Source of the DNA: Clostridiales bacterium
Lineage (GTDB): Bacteria > Bacillota > Clostridia > Oscillospirales > CAG-272
Direction of reading: 5' to 3'
NCBI GenBank assembly: GCA_012514145.1
Contig: JAAZAV010000028.1
Span: forward strand, 1-64,000
DNA length: 64,000 bases
Shown: positions 1 to 8,144 of the stretch, piece by piece
How the letters are laid out: the number at the start of each line of letters is the position of its first letter
Position numbering within the stretch: the first letter of the stretch is position 1
Notes under the pieces: model-generated
Told to the model about the DNA's origin: nothing
The model's database searches: none
Seen by the model: the letters and a program-made list of their open reading frames with translations, nothing else
Program-made: the position numbers and the translations under genes

Positions 1-307
1 CAGTCTCGTATGCCGTCTCGCTGACATTGCCCGCGTCGTCGCGCAGGGTCACCGACAGCCTTACCGGCACTCCTTCGGGCAGACAGACCTTTTCGCCGTT
101 AAAAAGCATAGCATCGGTCTCGATCCAGCCCGAGTCGAAGGAATAGCCCTCAGCGTCGAAGGTCACCCGGCAGGCGGTCTGATTTTTTCCGCCAATGTCG
201 TTCACGGCGCCCCAGCCGACGGTTGGCGAGGAGTTTTCGGTCATGCGGGAACGGGCAGACGCTCCCAGCCGCCCGTGGTCAAGGGTTATGTTTATCGGTT
301 TGAACAT
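1..307 (-). CDS. alpha-L-rhamnosidase-like protein, N-terminal fragment (runs off the window)
   Basis: About the first 102 codons of a minus-strand gene that continues beyond base 1. The start ATG is at 307-305, preceded by a good ribosome binding site (AAAGGATGG). The translation has the pattern of the N-terminal beta-sandwich of bacterial GH78 rhamnosidases: a PTVGW segment, then QTACRV, then FDSGWIE, then a sandwich strand ending in DDAGNVSETAYET. Known GH78 enzymes release L-rhamnose from pectin or glycosides. No signal peptide is visible, so the enzyme is probably cytoplasmic. The catalytic (alpha/alpha)6 barrel is outside the window, so the family call rests on the accessory domain alone. 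The position beside other pectin-type enzymes supports it. Confidence 0.6.
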   Translation of the reverse strand, partial: MFKPINITLDHGRLGASARSRMTENSSPTVGWGAVNDIGGKNQTACRVTFDAEGYSFDSGWIETDAMLFNGEKVCLPEGVPVRLSVTLRDDAGNVSETAYET

Positions 308-482
308 TTATTGCCATCCTTTCCGCTGCGCTCAGACCGCAAGGGGGCGAAACCCCGACGCGGCGGCGCAGATTTAAAATTGTGATAAAATAAACCTGAG
401 AAAACAGGAACGCCGCAGGATGCGCGGAGGTGTTTGTTATTTATCCGCTTATTCGCTTATTAGTTGCCTGTTCAATGTATAA

Positions 483-1955
483 TCAGTAAATTCCCGTTTC
501 AGCGTAAACCAACTCCGCTTCTCCGGCGGATTTAAGGTCAAGGCGGTATTTGTCGGCGGGTTTGACGGACGCCCTGTAATATGCCGTGCCTTCGGGACCG
601 TAATTAATACGCCTGTCCGGCTCGGCGGATGAATACCCGGTTTCCGTGAAGTCCGCCGATTCGCCGTTTACGCGGACGGAGACGTTTTCGGGCGAACCTG
701 TCGTGAACCCCAAGATGAGTTCAGCAGACGAGTTTTCCCTTGCTCTGCCGATATCTATCTCCAAAGCCGCGCTCTCGCCCGCTCTAAGCCTTACGGGGAG
801 CGGCTTGCGGCGCTCGTGTCCTCTCGGAGCTATGTCCTGGAAGGTGACCACATGGCGGTAGGGCAGTTTCATCGCCGCTTCAAGGCTGCCCGCGGTCTCG
901 TTGACCTCCCGCATATATCCGGAATGAGCGTCGGTGTCGTCCGGATTTATGAAATAATTGAAAAGGTACATCGAATCGGCGCCGCGGGAAAGGTATCTTA
1001 AGGCGTAGCCTCTTGCGACGGCGGGAGTGCAATAGGTCTCGTTCGACGGTCGGCAGCAGAGAATCTCAATCCCGGCGGCAAGCTCGACGCCTTTGACTTC
1101 GGCTTTCCATTCCTCCGACGGCATATCGCTGTCGGAGCTCTCCCAGCGCGGGGTGTAGCAGATAAGGTCGACAAGCCCTTCTTTTGCCCAACCGACCGCA
1201 TCAAAACCGTAAATAAGATTTTGAGCGATATCCCGCATCAGCCGGACGCCGAGGCGGATCTTGTGACCCGACTGCCGGCCTCTTTCTTCGGTCATCTCCC
1301 GGACGGCGCGGACGAAATCGGTCATTATCGCAACTCTGTCGGGGCAGTTTTCAATGTCAAAGCAGGTGATTTCCCGCTGGAAGTCAAGTTCAAGCCCGTC
1401 GGGGTCGTAGCGCCGCAGCTGCTCTTTTATGTAGTCGAGCATCTTTTTGCGCACTTCGGGAACGGAGTAGTCGAAACAATAACGGTAATAGCCGTATTTA
1501 TCGCCTATCATCCAGCCCTTTTCACGGGCTTCGTAGAAGAAATCCGAGCGCAGAAAGCTGGCTTTCTCATCGGGCTCATGGCAGTCGTTCATGCGTATCG
1601 AGAGCCAGCCGGAGAGACCGATCTCGCGCAGGCGGCGGAGCCAGACTTCATAAGGGTCTATCGAATGTTCTTTGTTGAGCTTATATATACCTTTGTAAAG
1701 GTCTTTGTAGTCGACTTCAACGCCGTTTTCGATCTTCCGCTCGTATTTGTCTGCGTAATCGCTCCATATCTCGCTCTTTGCCGCGGAATACTGGCAGAAG
1801 ATATTCAGGAGAACATCGGTTATAAGGGTGTCTTTGTAGATGTCAACGAAGGGGTAAAGCAGCTCTTCGCTTACATTCTCCTCTTCGGAGACGCGGTTCA
1901 GAAACGGCGTTACTACCGAATTTATGTCGATGTTTGTATAAAATCTGCGTTTCAT
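483..1955 (-). CDS. glycosyl-hydrolase-like TIM-barrel protein with C-terminal beta domain
   Basis: A 490-residue protein without signal peptide. Residues about 90-370 look like a glycosidase-like TIM barrel of the GHL/family-10-like type: a GLSGWLSIRMNDCHEP strand, DPDGLELDFQRE with acidic residues at a strand end, KIRLGVRLMRD, and a late GADSMYLFNYF strand. Residues about 380-490 are a probable beta-sandwich. Such proteins are known mostly from polysaccharide loci and few have a known substrate, so no reaction is assigned. The ribosome binding site AAAGGAATGG precedes the ATG. The neighbouring rhamnosidase fragment, 175 bases downstream on the same strand, suggests joint expression. The acidic residues in LELDF are candidate catalytic residues by inference only. 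Confidence 0.6.
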   Translation of the reverse strand: MKRRFYTNIDINSVVTPFLNRVSEEENVSEELLYPFVDIYKDTLITDVLLNIFCQYSAAKSEIWSDYADKYERKIENGVEVDYKDLYKGIYKLNKEHSIDPYEVWLRRLREIGLSGWLSIRMNDCHEPDEKASFLRSDFFYEAREKGWMIGDKYGYYRYCFDYSVPEVRKKMLDYIKEQLRRYDPDGLELDFQREITCFDIENCPDRVAIMTDFVRAVREMTEERGRQSGHKIRLGVRLMRDIAQNLIYGFDAVGWAKEGLVDLICYTPRWESSDSDMPSEEWKAEVKGVELAAGIEILCCRPSNETYCTPAVARGYALRYLSRGADSMYLFNYFINPDDTDAHSGYMREVNETAGSLEAAMKLPYRHVVTFQDIAPRGHERRKPLPVRLRAGESAALEIDIGRARENSSAELILGFTTGSPENVSVRVNGESADFTETGYSSAEPDRRINYGPEGTAYYRASVKPADKYRLDLKSAGEAELVYAETGIY

Positions 1956-2042
1956 GTATAGACCATTCCTTTCGCTGCGCTTATGTCACAAGAGGGGGGT
2001 CATGCCCGAATGAGGCAGTGTGGATTTCAAAGCGCGGAACAA

Positions 2043-3041
2043 TCATCCCTGCCTGTTGGCGAAATTCCAGCTGGAGAGGCACATGTCCTCAAGGGTGAGC
2101 TTTGTCTCCCAGCCAAGCAGTTCCTTCGCCTTGGAGGGGTCGGCGTAGAGCTGAGGCACGTCGCCCGGACGGCGCTCGCCCATCTCCCAGGGGAGTTTTA
2201 CGCCGACGGCCTTCTCGAACGCGTTGAGTATCTCGAGGACCGAGGAGCCGCTGCCGCTGCCCAGGTTGATGGCCTCGGCGCCGGGAGCGCATTTCTTCAG
2301 GTAGTTGAGGGCTGCCACATGACCCTGAGCCAGATCCACCACATGGATATAGTCGCGGATGCAGGTGCCGTCGCGGGTGGGGTAGTCGTTTCCGAAAACC
2401 TTAAGCTGACGCTTGCCCTGCGCCGCCATAACCACCAGGGGCATCAGGTTGTTGGGGATGCCGTTGGGGTCCTCGCCGATGAGTCCGCTCTCGTGGGCGC
2501 CCACCGGATTGAAGTAGCGCAGGAGTATGCAGGTCCACTCGGGGTCGGAGACGCAGAGGTCGCGGAGCAGATTCTCGGTGACCAGCTTTGTCTGTGCATA
2601 GGGAGATGCAGCCGACAGGGGGAAGGTCTCCTTTATCGGCACGGTGGCGGGGTCGCCGTAGACCGTGGCGGAGGATGAGAAAATAATCTTCTTGCAGCCG
2701 GCATCGTTCATTGCGGTGACGAGATTCAGAGCGCCGGTGATGTTGTTGTGATAGTAGCGGACGGGCTGACGCACCGATTCGCCCACCGCCTTCAGCGCCG
2801 CGAAATGAATGGCCGCGCAGATATCGTTTTCGGCGAAGATTTTGCGAAGCGCCTCAAGGTCAAGCATATCGGCTTCGTAGAGCCGAAGGGATTTGCCGCC
2901 CAGTTCCTCGATGCGACCGATTGTTTCCCGCTTGGAATTGCAGAAGTTGTCGGCTATGACGATATCATAGCCCGATTTCATAAGCTCCACGCAGGTGTGG
3001 GAGCCGATAAAGCCCGCGCCGCCGGTGACAAGAATTTTCAT
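2043..3041 (-). CDS. galE: UDP-glucose 4-epimerase
   Basis: A 332-residue short-chain dehydrogenase-type epimerase that interconverts UDP-glucose and UDP-galactose in the Leloir pathway and supplies UDP-galactose for surface glycans. The NAD-binding motif TGGAGFIGSHT is at residues 6-16. Ser122-124 and the catalytic Tyr148-x-x-x-Lys152 pair (YAQTK) are intact, and the C-terminal sugar-nucleotide region (RRPGDVPQLYADPSKAKELLGW) is typical. The length is normal for the family. AAGGAG precedes the ATG. The gene lies 65 bases downstream of hprK on the same strand and may be co-transcribed with it. No galK or galT is visible here, so a role in envelope precursor supply is as likely as galactose catabolism. 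Confidence 0.95.
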   Translation of the reverse strand: MKILVTGGAGFIGSHTCVELMKSGYDIVIADNFCNSKRETIGRIEELGGKSLRLYEADMLDLEALRKIFAENDICAAIHFAALKAVGESVRQPVRYYHNNITGALNLVTAMNDAGCKKIIFSSSATVYGDPATVPIKETFPLSAASPYAQTKLVTENLLRDLCVSDPEWTCILLRYFNPVGAHESGLIGEDPNGIPNNLMPLVVMAAQGKRQLKVFGNDYPTRDGTCIRDYIHVVDLAQGHVAALNYLKKCAPGAEAINLGSGSGSSVLEILNAFEKAVGVKLPWEMGERRPGDVPQLYADPSKAKELLGWETKLTLEDMCLSSWNFANRQG

Positions 3042-3106
3042 GTGTTTTTATCTCCTTATTGTTTGAATACGGTTTGCCGTGCGGGATGTATTTCCCGGAG
3101 TGTTTA

Positions 3107-4042
3107 TTATTCCTCTTCCTCTATGTTCATCGATTCGATGAGCCGGCGGTTGAATTCCTCGGCGGTATTGTAGCCCATCTGCTTCTGGCGGTTGTTCATG
3201 GCTGCTATCTCGATAATTATAGCCAGATTTCGGCCGGGCTTCACCGGGATAACCGTTGTGGGAATCTTGATGCCCATGATTTCGGTATAGACGTCCTCCA
3301 GTCCCAGGCGGTCGTACATTTTGCCCTGCACCCAGGGTTCAAGATTGACGATAAGATCAATTCGCTCGGTGTCCTTGACGGCGCCCACGCCGAACAGCCT
3401 TGACACGTCGACTATTCCTATGCCTCGCAGCTCCACATAGTGCTTTATTATCTCGGGAGCCGATCCCACCAGCGTTTTCGATGACATCCGCTTTATCTCC
3501 ACCGCGTCGTCGGCTATGAGGCGGTGTCCGCGCTTTACCAGCTCTATTGCCGTCTCGCTCTTGCCTATGCCCGAGTCGCCCAGCAGCAGCACGCCCTCGC
3601 CGTATATCTCCACCAGCACGCCGTGGCGGGTGATGCGGGGGGCAAGCTGAACCTGCAGCCAGGCTGTGAGCTGTGTGGTGAACTCGTTCGAGTGCAGCTC
3701 TGTGCGGAGCAGCGGCACCTCGTTCTCCCTCGCGCCCTCAAGGGCGCCCCGATTAAGCTCCTGGCCTGTGGTAATGACCACCGCCACCGGCTTTGTCGCC
3801 ATGAAGTCGCGGAAGCGCATCTCTTCTATGTCATCGGGCTGCTCTGCCAGATATTCGTGCTCCGCAAGCCCGATTATCTGGATCCTCGTGTTGTCGTAGT
3901 GACCGTAGAAGCCGGTGAAAACCAGCCCGGGGCGCAGCACCGCCATGTTTTCCACGTAAACCTCGTGTTCGGGCAGGTACAGCACCTCTAAGCTGAATGT
4001 CTCTATGATCTTCGACAGTTTGACCGAATATTTCTCTGCCAT
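3107..4042 (-). CDS. hprK: HPr kinase/phosphorylase
   Basis: A 311-residue bifunctional enzyme that phosphorylates and dephosphorylates Ser46 of HPr, the trigger of CcpA-type carbon catabolite repression in Gram-positive bacteria. The Walker A loop GDSGIGKS is at residues 155-162, with His140 in the conserved RHG just before it and the DD pair at 178-179 after it. The HprK signature region (LRGIGIVDVSRLFGVGAVKD) and the C-terminal PVKPGRNLAIIIEIAAMN segment are present. The N-terminal regulatory domain covers about residues 1-130. The ATG is preceded by AAAGGAAAAA. Its position beside sugar-use operons fits a regulatory role, but no cre site was identified with confidence. Confidence 0.96.
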   Translation of the reverse strand: MAEKYSVKLSKIIETFSLEVLYLPEHEVYVENMAVLRPGLVFTGFYGHYDNTRIQIIGLAEHEYLAEQPDDIEEMRFRDFMATKPVAVVITTGQELNRGALEGARENEVPLLRTELHSNEFTTQLTAWLQVQLAPRITRHGVLVEIYGEGVLLLGDSGIGKSETAIELVKRGHRLIADDAVEIKRMSSKTLVGSAPEIIKHYVELRGIGIVDVSRLFGVGAVKDTERIDLIVNLEPWVQGKMYDRLGLEDVYTEIMGIKIPTTVIPVKPGRNLAIIIEIAAMNNRQKQMGYNTAEEFNRRLIESMNIEEEE

Positions 4043-4171
4043 GTATTTTTCCTTTTATCTGTGATATTTGCAGCGCGATATATGCTATGTGCGCTGTGCC
4101 GTCCTCATTTTTTTGATTGAATTGCCGTCCGGGGGAATGTATTTTGCACCCGGGGCATGTATGCCCCTAAC

Positions 4172-5290
4172 TTAGCCCAATGCGTCCAGTCCGGCTCTGA
4201 GCGCCTCCGCCGCCGTCCTGCGCTCCTCGGGGGTGCCCTCTGTCAGATCCTTGAGCAGCAGGCGGTAGAATTCGCCCCTTATCGACGGGTCGGTTTCAAG
4301 CGTCTTGCCGCTTAGAATCGGCAGAGTGTCGTTCTGCAGCTCAAGGCAGCCGATGGACACCGAACGGCTCTCCAGCAGCGAGCGGAGAATATGGAGATTC
4401 GGCCGGAAATCCGGCGATACGCTGCCTGTCAGCACCAGCCGCAGCGACGTGGATGAGCTGTACTGCTCGCGTATCACGTCCGCCAGCCGCTCTGCTATCG
4501 GCGGCCATTGTGACGCTCCCTCGCAGTTGGCGCGCAGGCGCATGTAGCGGTGAGAGGCGAATCGGACAAATGTTGTCGTCACCCGGCGGCTGTCGTCAAT
4601 TTCCACATACAGCGCCCCCTTCCAGCCCGTCTCGCCCGGTCCGAAGTCCCGCCCGGCAAGGCAGCCCGAATAGGCGTATGTGGTGTCTCCCGCTTTCTTG
4701 ACGCTGCTTGAATGTATGTGACCCAGCGCCGCGTAATCGAAGCCCGACGCGGCAAGGTCCGCCACCGTCACCGGTGCGCTGTCGGACAGCGGGTCGGTTA
4801 TATCGCAGTGCGCGCAGAGTATGCGGCAGTCGGCCGCCGTATCGGCGCGCAGTCCGTTTATCGGCGAAACGGTCAATCTGGGCGTCGTGAAGCCGTAGCC
4901 CGTCACGCTGACCTTCTGTCCTCTTATGTCAAACGTCACCGTCTCGGGCGTCTCGGACGTGAATATCACGGCGTTGTCCGGGAAGGTCAGCCGCTTCCAT
5001 ATGCTGTTCGGCTCCGCCGGGTCGTGGTTACCCGGCGTGATTATGTATCTGCAGCCCGGGTTCGATGCTATCTCGTGTATCAGCAGTCCCGCCGTCTCCG
5101 ACGTGGCGTATGACGTGTCTATCAGATCACCCGCCATCAGCACCAGGTCGCAGCCCTTGTTTGCCGCCCAGCGCATCATCTTCCGGAAGGATTCCCGCAG
5201 CTCGCCGCGCCGTACCGCCGACGCCCGGGACCCCGCCGACGCGAAGGGACTGTCAAGATGCAGGTCTGCGCAGTGAAGTAACTTTAACAT
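4172..5290 (-). CDS. SbcD/YhaO-type metallophosphoesterase
   Basis: A 372-residue calcineurin-type phosphoesterase. The metal-binding motifs are all visible: DLH at residues 9-11, GDLID at 54-58, GNHD at 87-90, a later AHCD, and GHIH in LGHIHSS. This arrangement matches SbcD/Mre11-like nucleases and the related YhaO proteins, which act on DNA ends with a partner ATPase (SbcC or YhaN). No such ATPase gene lies next to it in this window, so the partner must be elsewhere or absent. The C-terminal 130 residues form a capping domain (PDFRPNLHILRSLLES). The gene follows hprK by about 130 bases in genome order but is transcribed first. Confidence 0.8.
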   Translation of the reverse strand: MLKLLHCADLHLDSPFASAGSRASAVRRGELRESFRKMMRWAANKGCDLVLMAGDLIDTSYATSETAGLLIHEIASNPGCRYIITPGNHDPAEPNSIWKRLTFPDNAVIFTSETPETVTFDIRGQKVSVTGYGFTTPRLTVSPINGLRADTAADCRILCAHCDITDPLSDSAPVTVADLAASGFDYAALGHIHSSSVKKAGDTTYAYSGCLAGRDFGPGETGWKGALYVEIDDSRRVTTTFVRFASHRYMRLRANCEGASQWPPIAERLADVIREQYSSSTSLRLVLTGSVSPDFRPNLHILRSLLESRSVSIGCLELQNDTLPILSGKTLETDPSIRGEFYRLLLKDLTEGTPEERRTAAEALRAGLDALG

Positions 5291-5361
5291 TGTCTTTTTT
5301 ACCTGTGTTTTGACTTTTTTCTGTCGGTTTATAATAGCATATCATCATGGTAAAGTCAAGG

Positions 5362-5429
5362 AAGGACGCGGCTTCTTTCTTGAAAGAAAGAAGCAAAGAA
5401 CTTTTCTGTGCGGCGAGCTTTGCTCGCCG
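5362..5429 (-). repeat. Palindromic intergenic element, short inverted copy (copy 1 of 3)
   Basis: Contains the stem GCTTCTTTCTT/AAGAAAGAAGC (5371-5394), the linking AAAGAACTTTTCTGTG, and the hairpin CGGCGAGC-TTT-GCTCGCCG (5411-5429). The same blocks recur in opposite orientation at 42990-43156 and 55648-55815. This copy is shorter: the two hairpins are adjacent and the left arm is missing. It lies between the metallophosphoesterase and the solute-binding lipoprotein genes. It may add transcription termination, but the family structure suggests a non-autonomous mobile palindrome. Confidence 0.8.
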
Positions 5430-5473
5430 GGATTTTGGCTATGTGTCGGCTCGGATATATGCCGTAAAAATAT

Positions 5474-5498
5474 GGGGGGACGGAATTTTCGTCCCCCC
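5474..5498 (-). terminator. Rho-independent terminator after the solute-binding protein gene
   Basis: Perfect 9-bp stem GGGGGGACG/CGTCCCCCC with a 7-base loop, followed on the minus strand by ATATTTTT. It sits 25 bases after the stop codon of the lipoprotein gene and should end the GH32-like to lipoprotein operon. Confidence 0.85.
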
Positions 5499-5522
5499 GG
5501 GTGAAAACCGATTTGATTGTCT

Positions 5523-7043
5523 TTATTTGTTGATTTCTTCCACCGATTTGATGTACTGGTCGAAGGACGCCTTGTTGGCTTCATGAGCGGCTGCCAGCGA
5601 AGATGCAAATTTGTCCGGCTCCTTGCAGCCGGCTATGAACAGCTCTGTGGGCGATTTTGTGGCTATCTGGGCATAGAGATAGCTGAAGCTCAGCCGTGTG
5701 CTGTCGTGTATCAGGTCGTACATCACCGTGGATTCGTTGTCACGCGAGTATTTTGTCTTTAATGCCAGTTCAAAGTAGGCGGGAATCACCGTGCCGTGAT
5801 TTTTCGCAGCCAGCGCCTCTATGAATGCGCCGGCTATCTCGCGCCCTTTTTCGCTGCATATGAGGGGCATGACCATCGCCGAATGGGTGGTACGGCTGGA
5901 GGTGATATAGTCCTCCTGTGCCTCGTCTAACTTCGGGAAGGGAAGTATGCCGTAGTCGCTTTCCATGTTCCGAAGGTCGGTCACCGCGTCGTTCATCTGA
6001 GCGGTCATTATCATGACCTCTCCCGCCATGAATTTCGAAGCTATCGAATTGTAGACCTCCTGGTTTGCGCTGCTTGTGCGCGTGCCCTCGAACAGATAGT
6101 TGCCCGGCGTGCCCCGCAGCAGACTGTGTACCTTGGTCACCGCCTTTATGTCGTGCTCCGAGCCGTATGTGTACTGCCACCCGCCGGCCGAATCGCGGCT
6201 GTAATAGTTGACGTCGGTGCAGGTCATGAAGCCGCAGAGGTGGTAGTTGTCCCGCAGCACAAAGCCCAATTTGTCCTCTAAGTCTATAATGCCGTCGCCG
6301 TTGACGTCGGATGCCGCTTTTTTTGACACCTCGGCAGCCCGGTCAATTGTCCAGTCTCCGCCCTCGACGGTTTTATACAGGTCATCAACGCCGTATGCCT
6401 CGGTCAGCGTCTTGTTGAAGTATAGGCAGAAGGTGTCTCTCAGATACCCGAGCGAGAAGTCGCCCAGCAGACACCATAACCCGCCGCCTAAAATCCCTTC
6501 CTCGGTCAGTCCGGCGGTGTACCAGGGTTTGTCGGGCTCCAGGTATGGGACCTTCTGCAGGTCGGCTAAAACCCCCTGTCCCACCGATATCCGAAGCATG
6601 TCCGCCATTATGTCGCACCATTCGTAGACATCATCGCCCGCCAGCACGTTCTGGGCTATGTGGTCGTTATACTTCAGCCGGTCGGAATATGCTGTGCCTA
6701 TGCGGGGAGTTACCGCCACTTTCAGGTTCAGCCGTTCCTCCACCTCCCGTATGCTGTCGTTTATCGCGTCGTCCACTATCTCGCCCGTGGCTTCGGGTAT
6801 GTAGAACTCCTCCACATTCGCCTCCCGATAGAGCACCCTCACCTCGCCGCCGTCGAAGTCAAGGTCATCGGGCAGGTTGTCTGCGTATTTGGTCGTGGTC
6901 TCGGTGACCGTTTCGGCTTCCGTTGTGCTGCCGGGCGGCTGAGTGTCGCCCGCCGGCTGTTGACCTCCGCCGGAACATGCGGCGAGCAAAGTGGCAATGG
7001 CAAGCGCGAATGCCGCCGCCGTTATGCCGGTCAGTTTTTTCAT
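5523..7043 (-). CDS. Extracellular solute-binding lipoprotein (ABC sugar transporter type)
   Basis: A 506-residue lipoprotein. The signal peptide has a Lys-rich start, a hydrophobic core and a lipobox ending LLAAC at Cys23, followed by a Gly/Gln/Thr/Glu-rich linker. The mature part resembles family 1 sugar-binding proteins of ABC importers (DYGILPFPKLDEAQEDYIT, typical of this group). It carries an EF-hand-like loop DVNGDGIIDLEDKLGF, common in this Gram-positive group and probably binding calcium. It is the last gene of an apparent operon with GH32-like, GH28-like and Gfo/Idh genes. No permease or ATPase gene is adjacent, which is unusual; the partner membrane proteins must lie elsewhere. It is clearly paralogous to the lipoprotein at 10968-12470. 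The substrate is unknown, though pectin-type oligosaccharides fit the neighbours. Confidence 0.88.
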   Translation of the reverse strand: MKKLTGITAAAFALAIATLLAACSGGGQQPAGDTQPPGSTTEAETVTETTTKYADNLPDDLDFDGGEVRVLYREANVEEFYIPEATGEIVDDAINDSIREVEERLNLKVAVTPRIGTAYSDRLKYNDHIAQNVLAGDDVYEWCDIMADMLRISVGQGVLADLQKVPYLEPDKPWYTAGLTEEGILGGGLWCLLGDFSLGYLRDTFCLYFNKTLTEAYGVDDLYKTVEGGDWTIDRAAEVSKKAASDVNGDGIIDLEDKLGFVLRDNYHLCGFMTCTDVNYYSRDSAGGWQYTYGSEHDIKAVTKVHSLLRGTPGNYLFEGTRTSSANQEVYNSIASKFMAGEVMIMTAQMNDAVTDLRNMESDYGILPFPKLDEAQEDYITSSRTTHSAMVMPLICSEKGREIAGAFIEALAAKNHGTVIPAYFELALKTKYSRDNESTVMYDLIHDSTRLSFSYLYAQIATKSPTELFIAGCKEPDKFASSLAAAHEANKASFDQYIKSVEEINK

Positions 7044-7091
7044 TTCAGTACCCCCGTTTGATATTTCTTTTCGATTCTTTTCGATGCTTAG

Positions 7092-8114
7092 TTATCCAAG
7101 CAGTTCGTATTCAGGCTTCTCGGGCATACCCGATTTCATTGAGCGTATAGCCGCGTTGCAGACCAGCAGGGTCTTTGCTCCCTCTATAATCTCATGGGAC
7201 GCCGGCTCGCCGTAAAGTATGGCGCGGCACATGGCGTCCACCTCGCCCACGGCGTTGTGGGTCACGCCCTTCACCGGGAACACCTCGGTGCCCGACTCGG
7301 TGCGCAGCTTCACCGAATCCGCCACGTAGTTTGTGAATATACTGCCCTTTGTGCCGTAGATCACCGTCTCCATTGAGTAATCCGCTATCACTCCCAAAGT
7401 GGTGAACACCCGACCTATGGTGTCGTCGGGGAAGTGCATAACCGTCTCTGAGCAGTCCTCCACCGACCAATCGGTGCGGCATTTGCGGTTCCCGAAAGCG
7501 AACACCCTGTCCGGGTCGCTTCCCAGCAAAAAGCGCACTATGTCTATTGCATGGCAGCCGCCGCATGCCGTGGCGTGACGGGGCGGGAAGAAGCGCCAGT
7601 CGTCCTTCGGCAGGTCTTTGTGACAGCCGTGGCGGTACATCGACTCGATACAGAACACCTCGCCCGCGGCGCCCGAATCTAAAAGCTCTTTTGCCTTGAT
7701 GAAGGCGGCGTCGAAGCGGCATATCTGCCCGGCAAATGCCTTTCTGCCGGTTTTGCGCACCGTCTCCATTATAAGCGCCGATTCCTCGTCGGTGACGGTC
7801 AGCGGCTTCTCGCACATCACGTCAATTCCCCGCCGAAGCGCCGCCACGGTATATGGGCAGTGGGTGGCGTCAGGTGAGGATATTATCACCGCGTCGGCAA
7901 GTCCCGAGTCAAGCAGCTCGTAATAGTCGGTGAACATGGGTATATGGCGGATGGGGACAAAGCCACGCTCCTCGTATTTGTCCAGCGCCCTGTCGCCCAG
8001 TATATCGCAGACCGCCGCAAGTTCGGCGTAGGGTGAGGCAATCACCGCTCCCACATGTCCGGCGCCGATGCCGCCTACCCCGACCACCGCGAATCTCAGT
8101 TTCTTTTCATCCAT
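7092..8114 (-). CDS. Gfo/Idh/MocA-family oxidoreductase
   Basis: A 340-residue NAD(P)-dependent sugar or inositol dehydrogenase-type protein. The N-terminal Rossmann fold has VVGVGGIGAGH at residues 10-20, and the family's EKP motif is at 102-104 (CEKPLTVT). The C-terminal alpha/beta half has GGCHAIDIVRF, with the His expected near the active site. Family members oxidise sugar hydroxyls, sometimes as the first step of an oxidation-elimination glycosidase mechanism. It is encoded about 30 bases from the GH28-like gene and 50 bases from the lipoprotein gene in one operon, so it probably acts on a product of these enzymes. The substrate cannot be read from the sequence. Confidence 0.9.
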   Translation of the reverse strand: MDEKKLRFAVVGVGGIGAGHVGAVIASPYAELAAVCDILGDRALDKYEERGFVPIRHIPMFTDYYELLDSGLADAVIISSPDATHCPYTVAALRRGIDVMCEKPLTVTDEESALIMETVRKTGRKAFAGQICRFDAAFIKAKELLDSGAAGEVFCIESMYRHGCHKDLPKDDWRFFPPRHATACGGCHAIDIVRFLLGSDPDRVFAFGNRKCRTDWSVEDCSETVMHFPDDTIGRVFTTLGVIADYSMETVIYGTKGSIFTNYVADSVKLRTESGTEVFPVKGVTHNAVGEVDAMCRAILYGEPASHEIIEGAKTLLVCNAAIRSMKSGMPEKPEYELLG

Positions 8115-8144
8115 TTTGATTTCCTCTGTTCGGAATCCATGCCC

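Noticed and set aside
1221-1961. Open frame of 246 codons on the plus strand
   Set aside because: It is antisense to the glycosidase-like gene, has no ribosome binding site and its composition is that of the complement of a GC-rich gene.
5345-5608. Short frames carrying an FLERKKQRTFL-type peptide at three places
   Set aside because: They are translations of the palindromic repeat (near 5390, 43140 and 55790), with no start signals and no conserved ends.
6258-6320. DVNGDG loop in the solute-binding proteins as a dockerin
   Set aside because: Only one loop per protein, lying inside the binding domain; a single EF-hand-like loop is common in this lipoprotein group.
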